Assembly: GCA_902462635.1 (NCBI GenBank)
Contig: CABQCN010000047.1
Location: 1-7,976, forward strand
DNA: 7,976 nt
Direction: 5' to 3'
Source: an uncultured Oscillospiraceae bacterium
Lineage (GTDB): Bacteria > Bacillota > Clostridia > UBA1212 > UBA1255
The position numbers were made by a program, and so were the translations under genes. The notes beneath the pieces were generated by a model, which saw nothing but the letters and a program-made list of their open reading frames with translations, ran no database searches and was not told the DNA's origin. Shown one piece after another: positions 1 to 6,888 of the stretch. Numbering within the stretch: the stretch's first letter is position 1; every line of letters starts with the position of its first letter.

Positions 1-1
1 G

Positions 2-685
2 TTGTATTTTACGGAAGGAACGCGCCTGATCGGCGTACTGGCGGCGGCGGACGAGATCAAGGAAACGAGCGCCGCCGCCGTGCGGAAATTTCACGATATG
101 GGGATCCGTACCGTCATGCTGACAGGAGATAACGAAGCTGCCGCGGAAAATATCTGCCGCAAAGCCGGCATCGACGAGTTCAAAGCCGGCGTGCTTCCGG
201 GGGACAAAGAACGGTATGTCAGAGAGTTCCAGGAAGACGGAAAAACCGTGGTGGGAATGATCGGGGACGGCGTCAATGATGCGCCGGCGCTGGCGCGCGC
301 CGACGTGGGAATTGCGATCGGCGCCGGTACGGAGGTCGCGGTGGAATCCGCCGATATCGTACTGATCCGGGGCGACCTGAACGACGCTGCGGCCGCGCTG
401 CGGCTGAGCAGGGCGGTCATTAAAAATATCAAGGAAAATTTATTTTGGGCGCTGATTTACAATACGATCGGGATCCCGATCGCGGCGGGGGTATTATACG
501 GAATCGGCGTTACTTTGAGTCCGATGTTCGGCGCTGCGGCTCAAACGCGTGAAGCTGAATTAAAACTTGTATTTTACGGGAAATGCAGGTATACTAGAAA
601 CTGCGGTATTCATAGTCGGAACAAGCCTCCAGGAGGTATAAATTATGTCTATGAAAACAATTCCCGAAGGAATGCGGCCTTATGA
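2..685 (+). CDS. copA: Copper-type P1B ATPase, C-terminal part, frameshifted 3' end
   Basis: Partial at the window's left edge. This is the C-terminal part of a heavy-metal-exporting P-type ATPase, a membrane pump that uses ATP to move metal ions, here probably Cu(I), out of the cytoplasm. Visible are the P-domain TGDN motif (122-133), the hinge motif GDGVNDAP (263-286) and the following ADVGIAIG/GTEVAVESADIVL segment. After these comes a membrane helix with the Tyr-Asn pair (458-463) that is typical of Cu(I) pumps and sits in LIYNTIGIP. The next helix should read roughly SPMFGAAA-MSxSS...NALRL, but here it stops after FGAAA and runs into about 49 unrelated residues, ending at 683-685 inside radC. 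The expected ending ALRLKRVKLN-stop is present in another frame at 531-563. The gene therefore looks internally deleted by about 44 bp and is probably non-functional or impaired. The family call is firm. The Cu specificity is inferred from the YN pair and the expected MxxSS helix. The symbol is by family, since the N-terminus is not visible. Confidence 0.87.
   Translation: MYFTEGTRLIGVLAAADEIKETSAAAVRKFHDMGIRTVMLTGDNEAAAENICRKAGIDEFKAGVLPGDKERYVREFQEDGKTVVGMIGDGVNDAPALARADVGIAIGAGTEVAVESADIVLIRGDLNDAAAALRLSRAVIKNIKENLFWALIYNTIGIPIAAGVLYGIGVTLSPMFGAAAQTREAELKLVFYGKCRYTRNCGIHSRNKPPGGINYVYENNSRRNAAL
531..563 (+). other. Deletion scar and original 3' end of the copper ATPase
   Basis: Read from 531, this stretch gives Ala-Leu-Arg-Leu-Lys-Arg-Val-Lys-Leu-Asn and a TAA stop at 561-563. 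That is the normal ending of a Cu-type P1B ATPase (family endings are of the type NALRLK). In the upstream frame the same ten bases, GCGCTGCGGC (531-540), encode the end of FGAAA. One copy of the ten bases thus fits both the position before and the position after the missing MSxSS helix, as expected if two direct repeats recombined and the 44 or so bases from one repeat to the next were lost. The size is inferred from family spacing (15 codons minus one base), which matches the observed frame change. The stop position is seen directly. Confidence 0.75.
567..595 (+). promoter_or_regulatory. Sigma-A-type promoter of the radC-mre operon
   Basis: A -35 box TTGTAT (567-572) and a -10 box TATACT (590-595) are separated by exactly 17 bp, and both match the housekeeping consensus well (4/6 and 5/6). 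The promoter begins 3 bases after the ancestral ATPase stop at 561-563. Transcription would start near 602, leaving a leader of roughly 40 nt before the radC start. It is the only good promoter seen ahead of the five-gene operon. Because of the frameshift, the ATPase reading frame now runs straight through it. Confidence 0.7.
631..636 (+). promoter_or_regulatory. Ribosome binding site of radC
   Basis: A perfect AGGAGG lies 8 nt before the ATG at 645. It settles the radC start. Confidence 0.85.
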
Positions 686-1370
686 AAGGCTGGAACGGTG
701 CGGCGCGGAAGCGCTCAGCGACGCGGAACTGCTTGCGGTTCTCGTCAAGTCGGGCACAAGGGAGAAATCAGCCCTCACTATTGCGGAAGAGCTCCTTTTG
801 AAACACGGAAGCCTTGCCGATATCGGGAGCGCGGAAATCGCCGAACTCAGAAGTTGCAAAGGCATCGGACGCGTCAAAGCGATCGAGATCCACGCTGCGG
901 CCGAAGTGGGGAAGCGCATTGCGTTCGGACGGCGCAAGGGCAAGGTCAAAATCACGGACCACGAATATCTGAGCGCGATGCTGATGTCCGATATGAAAAA
1001 GCTGCGGCAGGAAGTTTTCCAGGTGCTTTTTTTTGATAAAAAGTGGAATTACATTTCCAGCTGCCGGATTTCGTCCGGCACCGTCGACAGGACGCTCGTC
1101 CATCCGCGGGAAGTATTTTACAACGCGATCCAGAATCTGGCGTCCGCCGTCGTACTTGCGCATAATCATCCGTCGGGGGACTGCGTGCCGAGCAGAGCGG
1201 ATTATGAGACGACGGAGCGCATTGTCAAAGCCGGCAGGATCATCGGGATCGACGTTGCGGATCATATGATCGTGGGAAACGGGAAATATTATAGTATGTA
1301 CCGCGAGGGAGATCTTATAAAGATTAAAGAAAAAACGGTAAACGAGGGATCTGAAGATTATGGCACGTGA
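645..1370 (+). CDS. radC: RadC family protein (UPF0758, JAMM/MPN domain)
   Basis: A 241-residue cytoplasmic protein of the RadC/YicR family, full length for the group. The N-terminal part carries the family signature RPYERLERCGAEALSDAELL (11-30) and a helix-hairpin-helix-like segment around LRSCKGIGRVKAIEI (68-82). The C-terminal JAMM/MPN domain has the metal-binding pattern H-x-H-x7-S-x2-D, seen as H173, H175, S183 and D186, with E123 a likely catalytic glutamate. Known of the family: the domain resembles zinc metalloproteases, and the old link to DNA repair was questioned because the E. coli radC mutation was mapped to recG. The true function is unsettled. It opens the operon, has its own promoter and an AGGAGG ribosome site, and overlaps mreB by 11 bp. 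A run of eight T (1027-1034) and a perfect 7-bp hairpin (1062-1080) lie inside it. Confidence 0.93.
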   Translation: MSMKTIPEGMRPYERLERCGAEALSDAELLAVLVKSGTREKSALTIAEELLLKHGSLADIGSAEIAELRSCKGIGRVKAIEIHAAAEVGKRIAFGRRKGKVKITDHEYLSAMLMSDMKKLRQEVFQVLFFDKKWNYISSCRISSGTVDRTLVHPREVFYNAIQNLASAVVLAHNHPSGDCVPSRADYETTERIVKAGRIIGIDVADHMIVGNGKYYSMYREGDLIKIKEKTVNEGSEDYGT

Positions 1371-2379
1371 TATTGGAATCGATTTGGGAACGGCGAATAC
1401 GCTCGTCCATATGTCCGGTAAAGGAATTATTATAAGAGAACCGTCCGTTGTGGCGATTAATAAAAATACGAATGAAGTTCTGGCGGTCGGAGACGCTGCA
1501 AAGCGAATGATCGGAAGGACGCCGGGCAGCGTAGTCGCGATCCGGCCGCTCCGCGACGGCGTCATCGCCGATTTCGATATGACGGAGCAGATGCTGCGGT
1601 ATTTTATCCGCAAGGCTACCGCAACCGCGGGGGTTGGCAAGCCGAATCTGATCATATGCGTCCCATCCGGCGTGACTGAGGTAGAGTATATGGCGGTAGA
1701 GGAAGCCGCAGAGCGCGCCGGCGCGCGGAAAAAACCGCTTTTGTTCGAGGAGCCGCTGCTTGCGGCAATCGGCGCGGGCCTGCCGATCGAGGAGGCCACG
1801 GGCTGCATGGTCGTGGATATCGGCGGCGGAACGAGCGAGGTGGCGGTCATTTCGATGGGCGGCATCGTCAATTCCAAATCGCTGCGCGTCGCGGGAGATA
1901 AACTCGACGAATACATTTCCATGTATACCAAAAGAGAACATAATCTGGTGATCGGGGAACGGACTGCGGAGGATATCAAACTCACGATCGGCGCGGCACA
2001 TCCGCGGCCGCAGGAAGAATATATGGAGATCAAGGGCAGGGATCTGCTGACCGGCCTGCCGAAGAATGTCAAGATTTCTTCTTCTGAAGTCGTGGAGGCG
2101 ATTCGCGAACCGGTGACCTCGATCGTAGACGCGATTAAAGAGGCGCTGGAAGAAACGCCGCCGGAGCTTGCCGCGGATATCATGGAGAAAGGCATCATGC
2201 TGACGGGCGGCGGCGCGCTGCTCAGCGGACTCGATAAAATCATCAAGATTGAAACCGGCATGCCGGTGTGCGTGGCGGAATATCCGCTCGATTGTGTGGC
2301 GCTCGGCACGGGGAAATGCCTCGAAGAGGGCAACCTGAGAAAGATATTATATCAGAACCGTACGTCGGGGATCTTCTGA
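1360..2379 (+). CDS. mreB: Rod-shape-determining protein MreB (bacterial actin)
   Basis: A 339-residue actin homologue of normal MreB length. It polymerises with ATP into membrane-bound filaments that orient lateral cell-wall synthesis. The actin ATP-binding signatures are intact: phosphate 1 DLGTANT (8-14), phosphate 2 DIGGGTSEV (153-161) and the adenosine motif LTGGGALLSGLD (281-292). The family segments IREPSVVAI, IGRTPG, DGVIADF and GERTAEDIK are also present. The ATG at 1360 overlaps the end of radC by 11 bp. A GAGGG at 1344-1348 is the likely ribosome site, and an in-frame stop at 1339-1341 rules out a much longer start. Placement directly before mreC and mreD favours true MreB over the Mbl or MreBH paralogues. 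No residue looks out of place. Confidence 0.97.
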   Translation: MARDIGIDLGTANTLVHMSGKGIIIREPSVVAINKNTNEVLAVGDAAKRMIGRTPGSVVAIRPLRDGVIADFDMTEQMLRYFIRKATATAGVGKPNLIICVPSGVTEVEYMAVEEAAERAGARKKPLLFEEPLLAAIGAGLPIEEATGCMVVDIGGGTSEVAVISMGGIVNSKSLRVAGDKLDEYISMYTKREHNLVIGERTAEDIKLTIGAAHPRPQEEYMEIKGRDLLTGLPKNVKISSSEVVEAIREPVTSIVDAIKEALEETPPELAADIMEKGIMLTGGGALLSGLDKIIKIETGMPVCVAEYPLDCVALGTGKCLEEGNLRKILYQNRTSGIF

Positions 2380-2383
2380 GGTG
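2378..2383 (+). promoter_or_regulatory. Ribosome binding site of mreC, overlapping the mreB stop
   Basis: GAGGTG begins inside the mreB stop codon (TGA 2377-2379) and lies 11 nt before the GTG at 2395. An in-frame TGA at 2386-2388 blocks any earlier start, so this site supports the GTG as the true mreC start. Confidence 0.65.
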
Positions 2384-2394
2384 TTTGATTCGCA

Positions 2395-3237
2395 GTGAAC
2401 AGGAAGACAAAGAGGCTTATCTTCATATTGGCGGGGATTACCGTGCTGCTCGTCGTTTTTATAGCGGTTTCGAGCAGGCCGGGCAGCAGCCTGCATTCGG
2501 TCTATAAAGTAATCGGAACGCCGTTCCAATATATCCAGAAAGGGTTTTCCTCTTTTGGGAGAAGCATCAAAAACGCGTTTTCCGTAATCGGGGATTACGG
2601 CGAGATCAAAGATAAAATCAGCGACCTGCAGGAAGAAAACGATTCTCTCAAAAACCTGGAGAATGAGAATGAAAAATTAAAAGAAGAAAATTCCGAGCTG
2701 CGGGCGCTTCTGGATCTGAAGGGATATTTTAAGGACTATAATATGGTAGCGGCGAATGTCATCGCCGAAGACGTCACGGACTGGTTCAATGAGTTTACCG
2801 TAGATCGGGGAACGGCGGATGGGATCCAAAGCGGCTGCGTCGTAATCACTTCAAAGGGGCTCGTCGGCGTCGTGTATAATGCCGGACCGGTTTCTTCCAA
2901 GGTACGTTGCGTCGTGGACGAACAAAATATCATCATGGCGCGCATCTCCAGGAATAACGCGCTGGTGCGCGTGCGCGGCATGTCGAATGAAAATTACGAA
3001 CATAGGCTCATGCTCGACCGGATCACGGACGAGTCCACTTTGTATGTGGGAGATAAGATTATCACGGCGGAAAGCGGCGGGGTATACCCGAAAGGGCTTT
3101 TGATCGGTACCGTGACGGAGATCCGTGAAGATGCGGAATCGAAAACGCGGACGGCATATGTCGAACCGGCGGTCGATTTTATGGCGGTCAGCCACGTTTA
3201 TGTGCTGATGCCGTCCGAATCGAATCCGGCCGACTAA
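2395..3237 (+). CDS. mreC: Rod-shape-determining protein MreC
   Basis: A 280-residue bitopic membrane protein of the elongasome. MreC is known to form a scaffold outside the membrane that contacts PBP2 and MreD and helps activate wall synthesis. The order is a short basic N-terminus, one membrane helix (about 8-26), a coiled coil rich in Glu, Lys, Asn and Leu (about 68-108), and the family's beta-rich domain (about 117-275). That last domain includes VIAEDVTDWFNEFTVDRGT (122-140) and the TSKGLVGVV strand. The start is GTG at 2395. A stop at 2386-2388 in the same frame makes it the earliest possible start, and GAGGTG precedes it by 11 nt. It follows mreB after 15 nt and precedes mreD by 26 nt. 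Length and domain order are normal for Bacillota. Confidence 0.95.
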   Translation: MNRKTKRLIFILAGITVLLVVFIAVSSRPGSSLHSVYKVIGTPFQYIQKGFSSFGRSIKNAFSVIGDYGEIKDKISDLQEENDSLKNLENENEKLKEENSELRALLDLKGYFKDYNMVAANVIAEDVTDWFNEFTVDRGTADGIQSGCVVITSKGLVGVVYNAGPVSSKVRCVVDEQNIIMARISRNNALVRVRGMSNENYEHRLMLDRITDESTLYVGDKIITAESGGVYPKGLLIGTVTEIREDAESKTRTAYVEPAVDFMAVSHVYVLMPSESNPAD

Positions 3238-3252
3238 GCGCCCGAATATTAC

Positions 3253-3257
3253 AGGAG
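3253..3257 (+). promoter_or_regulatory. Ribosome binding site of mreD
   Basis: AGGAG lies 6 nt before the ATG at 3264, in the 26-nt gap between mreC and mreD. The gap holds no promoter or terminator. Confidence 0.7.
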
Positions 3258-3263
3258 TTTAGA

Positions 3264-3800
3264 ATGAAACGCAGGAAGCATATAATATTCTACATATTAT
3301 CGGCTGTATTCCTTGCCCTTATACAAGAGGCATTCTTTAATGACCTGCGTATTTTCGGGGCGAAACCGAATCTGACGCTGGCGCTGCTCTGCGTAGCGGC
3401 GATCCGTATGAATTTTACGGAGGCGATCCTATACGGCCTTTCCACAGGCCTTTTCGTGGATATCGTCTACGGCAGGTATATCGGTCTTTATGGTCTTTTA
3501 TATATGTACCTTGCGATCGTGATCGCTTTTATCACATCGGAACTCAATTACGGGGAGAAGCTGTGGTGGCCGATTGCCGCTGCGCCGCTGCCCGTGCTGC
3601 TGTATGGAATTTTGGAAAGCTTTCTTGTGCGCCTCCTGGCGGTTTATGCCGGGGAAGCACAGGACATTTATGCGGCGGGATTCTGGACGCATTTCGGCAC
3701 GCGGATTTTACCGGTGGCGTTTTACAACTGTATCTGTATTGCGGTGCTGATGGTTCCCGTCATTAAATTTTTAGACAGAAAGCCGGGTGGTTTCAAATGA
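3264..3800 (+). CDS. mreD: Rod-shape-determining protein MreD
   Basis: A 178-residue polytopic membrane protein, normal for MreD. It is very hydrophobic and has five or so predicted helices. The first is at about 7-25, and the family's central block YGLSTGLFVDIVYGRYIGLY lies near residues 57-76, with the Gly-Leu-x-x-Asp pattern seen across MreD proteins. MreD is known to work with MreC in controlling PBP2/RodA in rod elongation. An AGGAG ribosome site sets the start at 3264. Its last codons overlap the next gene as ATGA (3797-3800), so translation of the PBP gene is probably coupled to it. Assignment rests on hydropathy, this block and the operon position, because MreD sequences diverge strongly. 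Confidence 0.93.
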   Translation: MKRRKHIIFYILSAVFLALIQEAFFNDLRIFGAKPNLTLALLCVAAIRMNFTEAILYGLSTGLFVDIVYGRYIGLYGLLYMYLAIVIAFITSELNYGEKLWWPIAAAPLPVLLYGILESFLVRLLAVYAGEAQDIYAAGFWTHFGTRILPVAFYNCICIAVLMVPVIKFLDRKPGGFK

Positions 3801-6007
3801 ACAAGCCGAACTGGGAAAGTATTTCCGACAAAGGGAAGCGCCTTTTGAAAAACAGATGCTTTTATATTTCTATCCTTTTGGTCGCAGTGATGTCCGTTAT
3901 GATCGGCAGGCTGTACAAGCTGCAAATCATCGATGGGAATATGTACCGCAACAAAGCGCTGACGACGATCGACAGTACGACAAAACTTCCGGTCGACGCG
4001 CCGCGGGGAAATATTTATGACAGAAACGGCCTTCTGCTTGCGACTACGCGTAAATCCTATAAAGTGCAGATGGTAAATGTCGATAATCCGCAGGAGGAAC
4101 GGAATGCGATGTACCTGGCGCTGGTGAATCTGTTTCAGGAAAACGGGGATACTTATACGAATACGTTCGGCAAATATCTGTCTTATCCGATCGACTGGGG
4201 CACTTCTTTAAACGGAGAAGACGCAGGAGCAGACCGGAAAAGCTGGATCAATACGATTGCGATAAAAAAATCGGACCGCGACCGCCTGAACACACCGCAG
4301 GAAATTTTTAATTATCTCCGCAGGGAACGTTTTAAGATCGATGAGAAGTATACGGATGAAGAAGCGTATAAAATCATGATCATACGCTATGAGACGTTTT
4401 CTTTCGGCTTGAGCTATATTACGCCTTCCGTCATTGCGGAGGATTGCTGCGATGAAACCGTGGAAATGATCGAAGCGCGCTACCTCGATTTCCCGGGCGT
4501 GACGACGGAGGAGACGTATTTCAGAGAATATGTCAACGCGGAAGAAGCCAGCCATATCCTCGGTTATGTCAGGGCGATCAGCGAGGAAGAATACGCATTG
4601 ATGAAAGATCAGGGATATTCTAACGATGATATCATCGGTAAAATCGGGATCGAACAGGTTGCCGAAGGCTACTTGCGCGGGGTGGACGGGATCCGGGAGG
4701 TTTATATCGATAAAAACGGAGTCGTTCGCGAGTATTCGTACACGGATCCGATCCCGGGAAACGATGTTTATCTGACGATCGATTATACGTTCCAGCAAAA
4801 ATGTGTGGAAATTCTGCGTGAAGAAATCGAAAACATCAAAGCGGCCAAGGATGATATCAAGAATTTCGGCGACGCGGAGGCCGGTTCCGTGGTGGTTCTC
4901 AATGCGAAAACGGGGGAAACGCTGGCAATGGCGAATTATCCGAACTATGACAACAGTATTTTTCTGGAACCCTCTTCCAATAAAACGGCGCAGAAGGCGA
5001 TCATGGATTTGTTTAATGATCCGACTTCGCCGAGCCTGAACCGCGCCACGCAGGGGCTGTATCCGGTAGGATCTACCTTTAAACCGATCACCGCAGTGGC
5101 GGCCCTTACCGATCATGTAACGAATGATTCCCGGGAAATCAGATGCAACGGGTTTCTTGTAATCAATAATCATACGCATTCTTGTATGGGATATCATGGA
5201 AACATTTCGCTGAAATCAGCGATTTCGAAATCCTGCAACGTATATTTTCAGCAGATCGGCGTGGAAACAGGGGTCGATGACATCGACGTCTGGGCGAAAA
5301 AATTCGGACTCGGAGAAAAAACGGGAATTGAAATCAATGAATATGCCGGTTATCGAAGCAATCCCGAAACGATGAAGATCAAAGAGACGGACATTTATCA
5401 TAAATGGACGGATTCGGATACGGCCCAGACCGCCATAGGACAGCTGTATACGCTTTTTACCCCTTTGCAGCTCGCGCGTTATGCCGCTGCGCTCGGAAAC
5501 GGCGGCGTTCTCAACGTACCGTATCTGATCGGCAATGTGAAGACGACGGATGGCACTTCCGTGCTGGATAATTCCGGCAAGAACGCGGGCATCGGGAAAA
5601 TCGATGTGTCATCGTCCGCGCTGGAGTCCGTGAAAGCCGGCATGACCCAGATGGTACTGGAAAGCGCAGCGGCGGCGGAAGCTTTTAAAGCGTTTCCGAA
5701 AGGATTCGTTGCCGCCAAAACAGGTACGCCGGAAACCGGTATGGAAGCGTTCGGACAAAGTTCGCATTCCGTACTGATCTGCTACGCACCTGCCGCCGAT
5801 CCCGAGATCGCTGTTGCGATCGTCGTTGAGCACGGCGCGCGCGGCGCCAACGCGCTCCCCATTGCTGGTAAGATCTTCGAGACTTACTTCTACGGAAAGA
5901 CGCTGAGCGATGACAGCCTTGCCAGAACTAAGGGCTTTCTCTGGCAAAATCTCGTATTCGGCAATACGCCTGCCCCGCAAGGTGCGGATCCTGCGTTTTC
6001 GGAATAA
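3797..6007 (+). CDS. mrdA: Class B penicillin-binding protein 2 (elongasome transpeptidase)
   Basis: A 736-residue membrane-anchored transpeptidase that cross-links peptidoglycan outside the membrane during elongation, and a target of beta-lactams. A short cytoplasmic tail is followed by one membrane helix (about 21-38). The pedestal domain starts with VDAPRGNIYDRNG (66-78), a class B PBP signature, and carries a long insert-rich region (about 100-330). The transpeptidase domain has all three active-site motifs: S-T-F-K (426-429, Ser426 the acylated nucleophile), S-C-N (479-481) and K-T-G-T (641-644). It is about 100 residues longer than E. coli PBP2, in line with clostridial relatives. The start overlaps mreD by 4 bp, with a weak GGGTGG at 3785-3790, which points to coupled translation. 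Some annotations call such genes pbpA, pbp2 or mrdA, and the PBP2 role is inferred from linkage to mreBCD. It is the last gene of the operon, ending 8 bp before a convergent stop codon. Confidence 0.94.
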   Translation: MNKPNWESISDKGKRLLKNRCFYISILLVAVMSVMIGRLYKLQIIDGNMYRNKALTTIDSTTKLPVDAPRGNIYDRNGLLLATTRKSYKVQMVNVDNPQEERNAMYLALVNLFQENGDTYTNTFGKYLSYPIDWGTSLNGEDAGADRKSWINTIAIKKSDRDRLNTPQEIFNYLRRERFKIDEKYTDEEAYKIMIIRYETFSFGLSYITPSVIAEDCCDETVEMIEARYLDFPGVTTEETYFREYVNAEEASHILGYVRAISEEEYALMKDQGYSNDDIIGKIGIEQVAEGYLRGVDGIREVYIDKNGVVREYSYTDPIPGNDVYLTIDYTFQQKCVEILREEIENIKAAKDDIKNFGDAEAGSVVVLNAKTGETLAMANYPNYDNSIFLEPSSNKTAQKAIMDLFNDPTSPSLNRATQGLYPVGSTFKPITAVAALTDHVTNDSREIRCNGFLVINNHTHSCMGYHGNISLKSAISKSCNVYFQQIGVETGVDDIDVWAKKFGLGEKTGIEINEYAGYRSNPETMKIKETDIYHKWTDSDTAQTAIGQLYTLFTPLQLARYAAALGNGGVLNVPYLIGNVKTTDGTSVLDNSGKNAGIGKIDVSSSALESVKAGMTQMVLESAAAAEAFKAFPKGFVAAKTGTPETGMEAFGQSSHSVLICYAPAADPEIAVAIVVEHGARGANALPIAGKIFETYFYGKTLSDDSLARTKGFLWQNLVFGNTPAPQGADPAFSE
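5919..5987. repeat. Three tandem inverted repeats near the end of the PBP2 gene
   Basis: Three perfect inverted repeats follow one another: TTGCCAGA/TCTGGCAA (5919-5926 and 5940-5947, 13-nt loop), CGTATT/AATACG (5953-5958 and 5963-5968, loop CGGC), and CCGCA/TGCGG (5975-5979 and 5983-5987, loop AGG). All lie inside the coding region, in the last 90 bases of mrdA. None is followed by a run of T long enough for a standard intrinsic terminator on either strand. They may form structured 3' ends for the two convergent transcripts, or may be chance. Confidence 0.45.
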
Positions 6008-6015
6008 CGTTTCAA

Positions 6016-6861
6016 TCATTTGTCCTTCTCACTGAGCGGCGCTTTTTTCGACTTCTTCTCTGCTTTTTTCTCCGCCGACTTTTTATAGAGCTGTTCCAGC
6101 GCTTCTTTGTATTGGCCGTTTTTAATATTTGGGAAGGCTTTTATGATTCGTTTCTGCACGAAATTGTTTTTGGAAGTAATCTTATTATATTTCTCTTTCA
6201 GTGCTTCCCGGTCGGCATCTCCCTTTGCTTTCAGCTCTTCCGCGCGGGAGTTGAACGATATCGCGCGTGTGGAAAGCTTCTCTCCGATATTTTCCGATAC
6301 GGAATTCAGCGCTTTTTCAAGTTCCGTAATCGTGCGCAGCTTTTGCGGAAGTTTCAGGACGCTGATCAGCGTCAGTAGAAAGTCTGCGATTACGGCGGAC
6401 AGGAATATCGCGCATAATATCGTACTCAAAGTATCGGGGAGAATCAGGATACATTTTACCGTCAGCGGATGGATGATTTTTACGATAAACATGCAGGCGA
6501 ACCCCCAAAGAAGCGAAAATTTCAGACACACGTATCCTTTGATATTGAACGGCACATCGGAATAATCCCACCATTTTTGATGAAACAGTTTTTCCAGCAG
6601 AAAGCCGGTGATAAATTCCAAAACCGTCGTGATCACGACGGAGCCGAGAAACAAGATCAAGATGTTTTCCCCGAACGGGTGCAGAAGCTTGACCACCGTT
6701 AGAACGCAGAATCCGTAGATCGGGCAGATGGGTCCGTTCAAAAAGCCGCGGTTCACGAATTTTCCGCTGTTTACGGCGGCGAAAACGACTTCCGTGCACC
6801 ACCCGAGGAACCCGTATATTAAAAAGATCCATGCAAACTCTCTGATGATCGGCCAATCCAT
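6016..6861 (-). CDS. Putative ABC-transporter type IV membrane protein (CmpB-like, PF06541)
   Basis: A 281-residue integral membrane protein of unknown role. The N-terminal two thirds matches the pattern of the PF06541 family: YGFLGWCTEVVFA (16-28), VNRGFLNGPICPIYGF (36-51), LEFITG (81-86) and WDYSDVPFNIKGYVCL (98-113). About five membrane helices are seen (roughly 7-28, 43-61, 66-90, 109-131 and 143-169). From about 172 the protein is soluble, with a charged stretch likely to be helical or coiled and a lysine-rich tail (about 260-281). The family name suggests an ABC permease, but there is no ATPase gene beside it and the transport role is not proven. AGGAG (minus strand, 6870-6874) lies 8 nt before the ATG and fixes the start. 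It lies 27 nt downstream of the Nudix gene and is probably co-transcribed with it. Confidence 0.85.
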   Translation of the reverse strand: MDWPIIREFAWIFLIYGFLGWCTEVVFAAVNSGKFVNRGFLNGPICPIYGFCVLTVVKLLHPFGENILILFLGSVVITTVLEFITGFLLEKLFHQKWWDYSDVPFNIKGYVCLKFSLLWGFACMFIVKIIHPLTVKCILILPDTLSTILCAIFLSAVIADFLLTLISVLKLPQKLRTITELEKALNSVSENIGEKLSTRAISFNSRAEELKAKGDADREALKEKYNKITSKNNFVQKRIIKAFPNIKNGQYKEALEQLYKKSAEKKAEKKSKKAPLSEKDK

Positions 6862-6869
6862 GCGATCTG

Positions 6870-6874
6870 CTCCT
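6870..6874 (-). promoter_or_regulatory. Ribosome binding site of the CmpB-like gene
   Basis: On the minus strand this reads AGGAG, within AAAGGAGC, 8 nt before the ATG at 6861. It lies in the 27-nt gap after the Nudix gene, where no separate promoter is seen. Confidence 0.75.
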
Positions 6875-6888
6875 TTTCTATTTGTATA

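Noticed and set aside
626..636. Palindrome-like CCTCC-A-GGAGG at the radC ribosome site
   Set aside because: A one-base loop cannot fold as a hairpin, so it is not credible as a self-sequestering riboregulator. Most likely it is chance next to a strong AGGAGG.
768..2333. Long minus-strand open frame of 521 codons opposite radC and mreB
   Set aside because: It is a serine/isoleucine-rich mirror of two clearly conserved plus-strand genes, has no recognisable motif, and arises from codon bias.
4208..5197. Minus-strand open frame of 329 codons opposite the PBP2 gene
   Set aside because: It is antisense to a gene with all three transpeptidase motifs. The Ile/Arg/Asp-rich translation matches no family I know.
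5975..5998. Possible intrinsic terminator CCGCA-AGG-TGCGG at the end of the PBP2 gene
   Set aside because: The stem is only 5 bp, with no T run directly after it (a short TTTT comes 8 bases later). Kept only as part of the inverted-repeat series.
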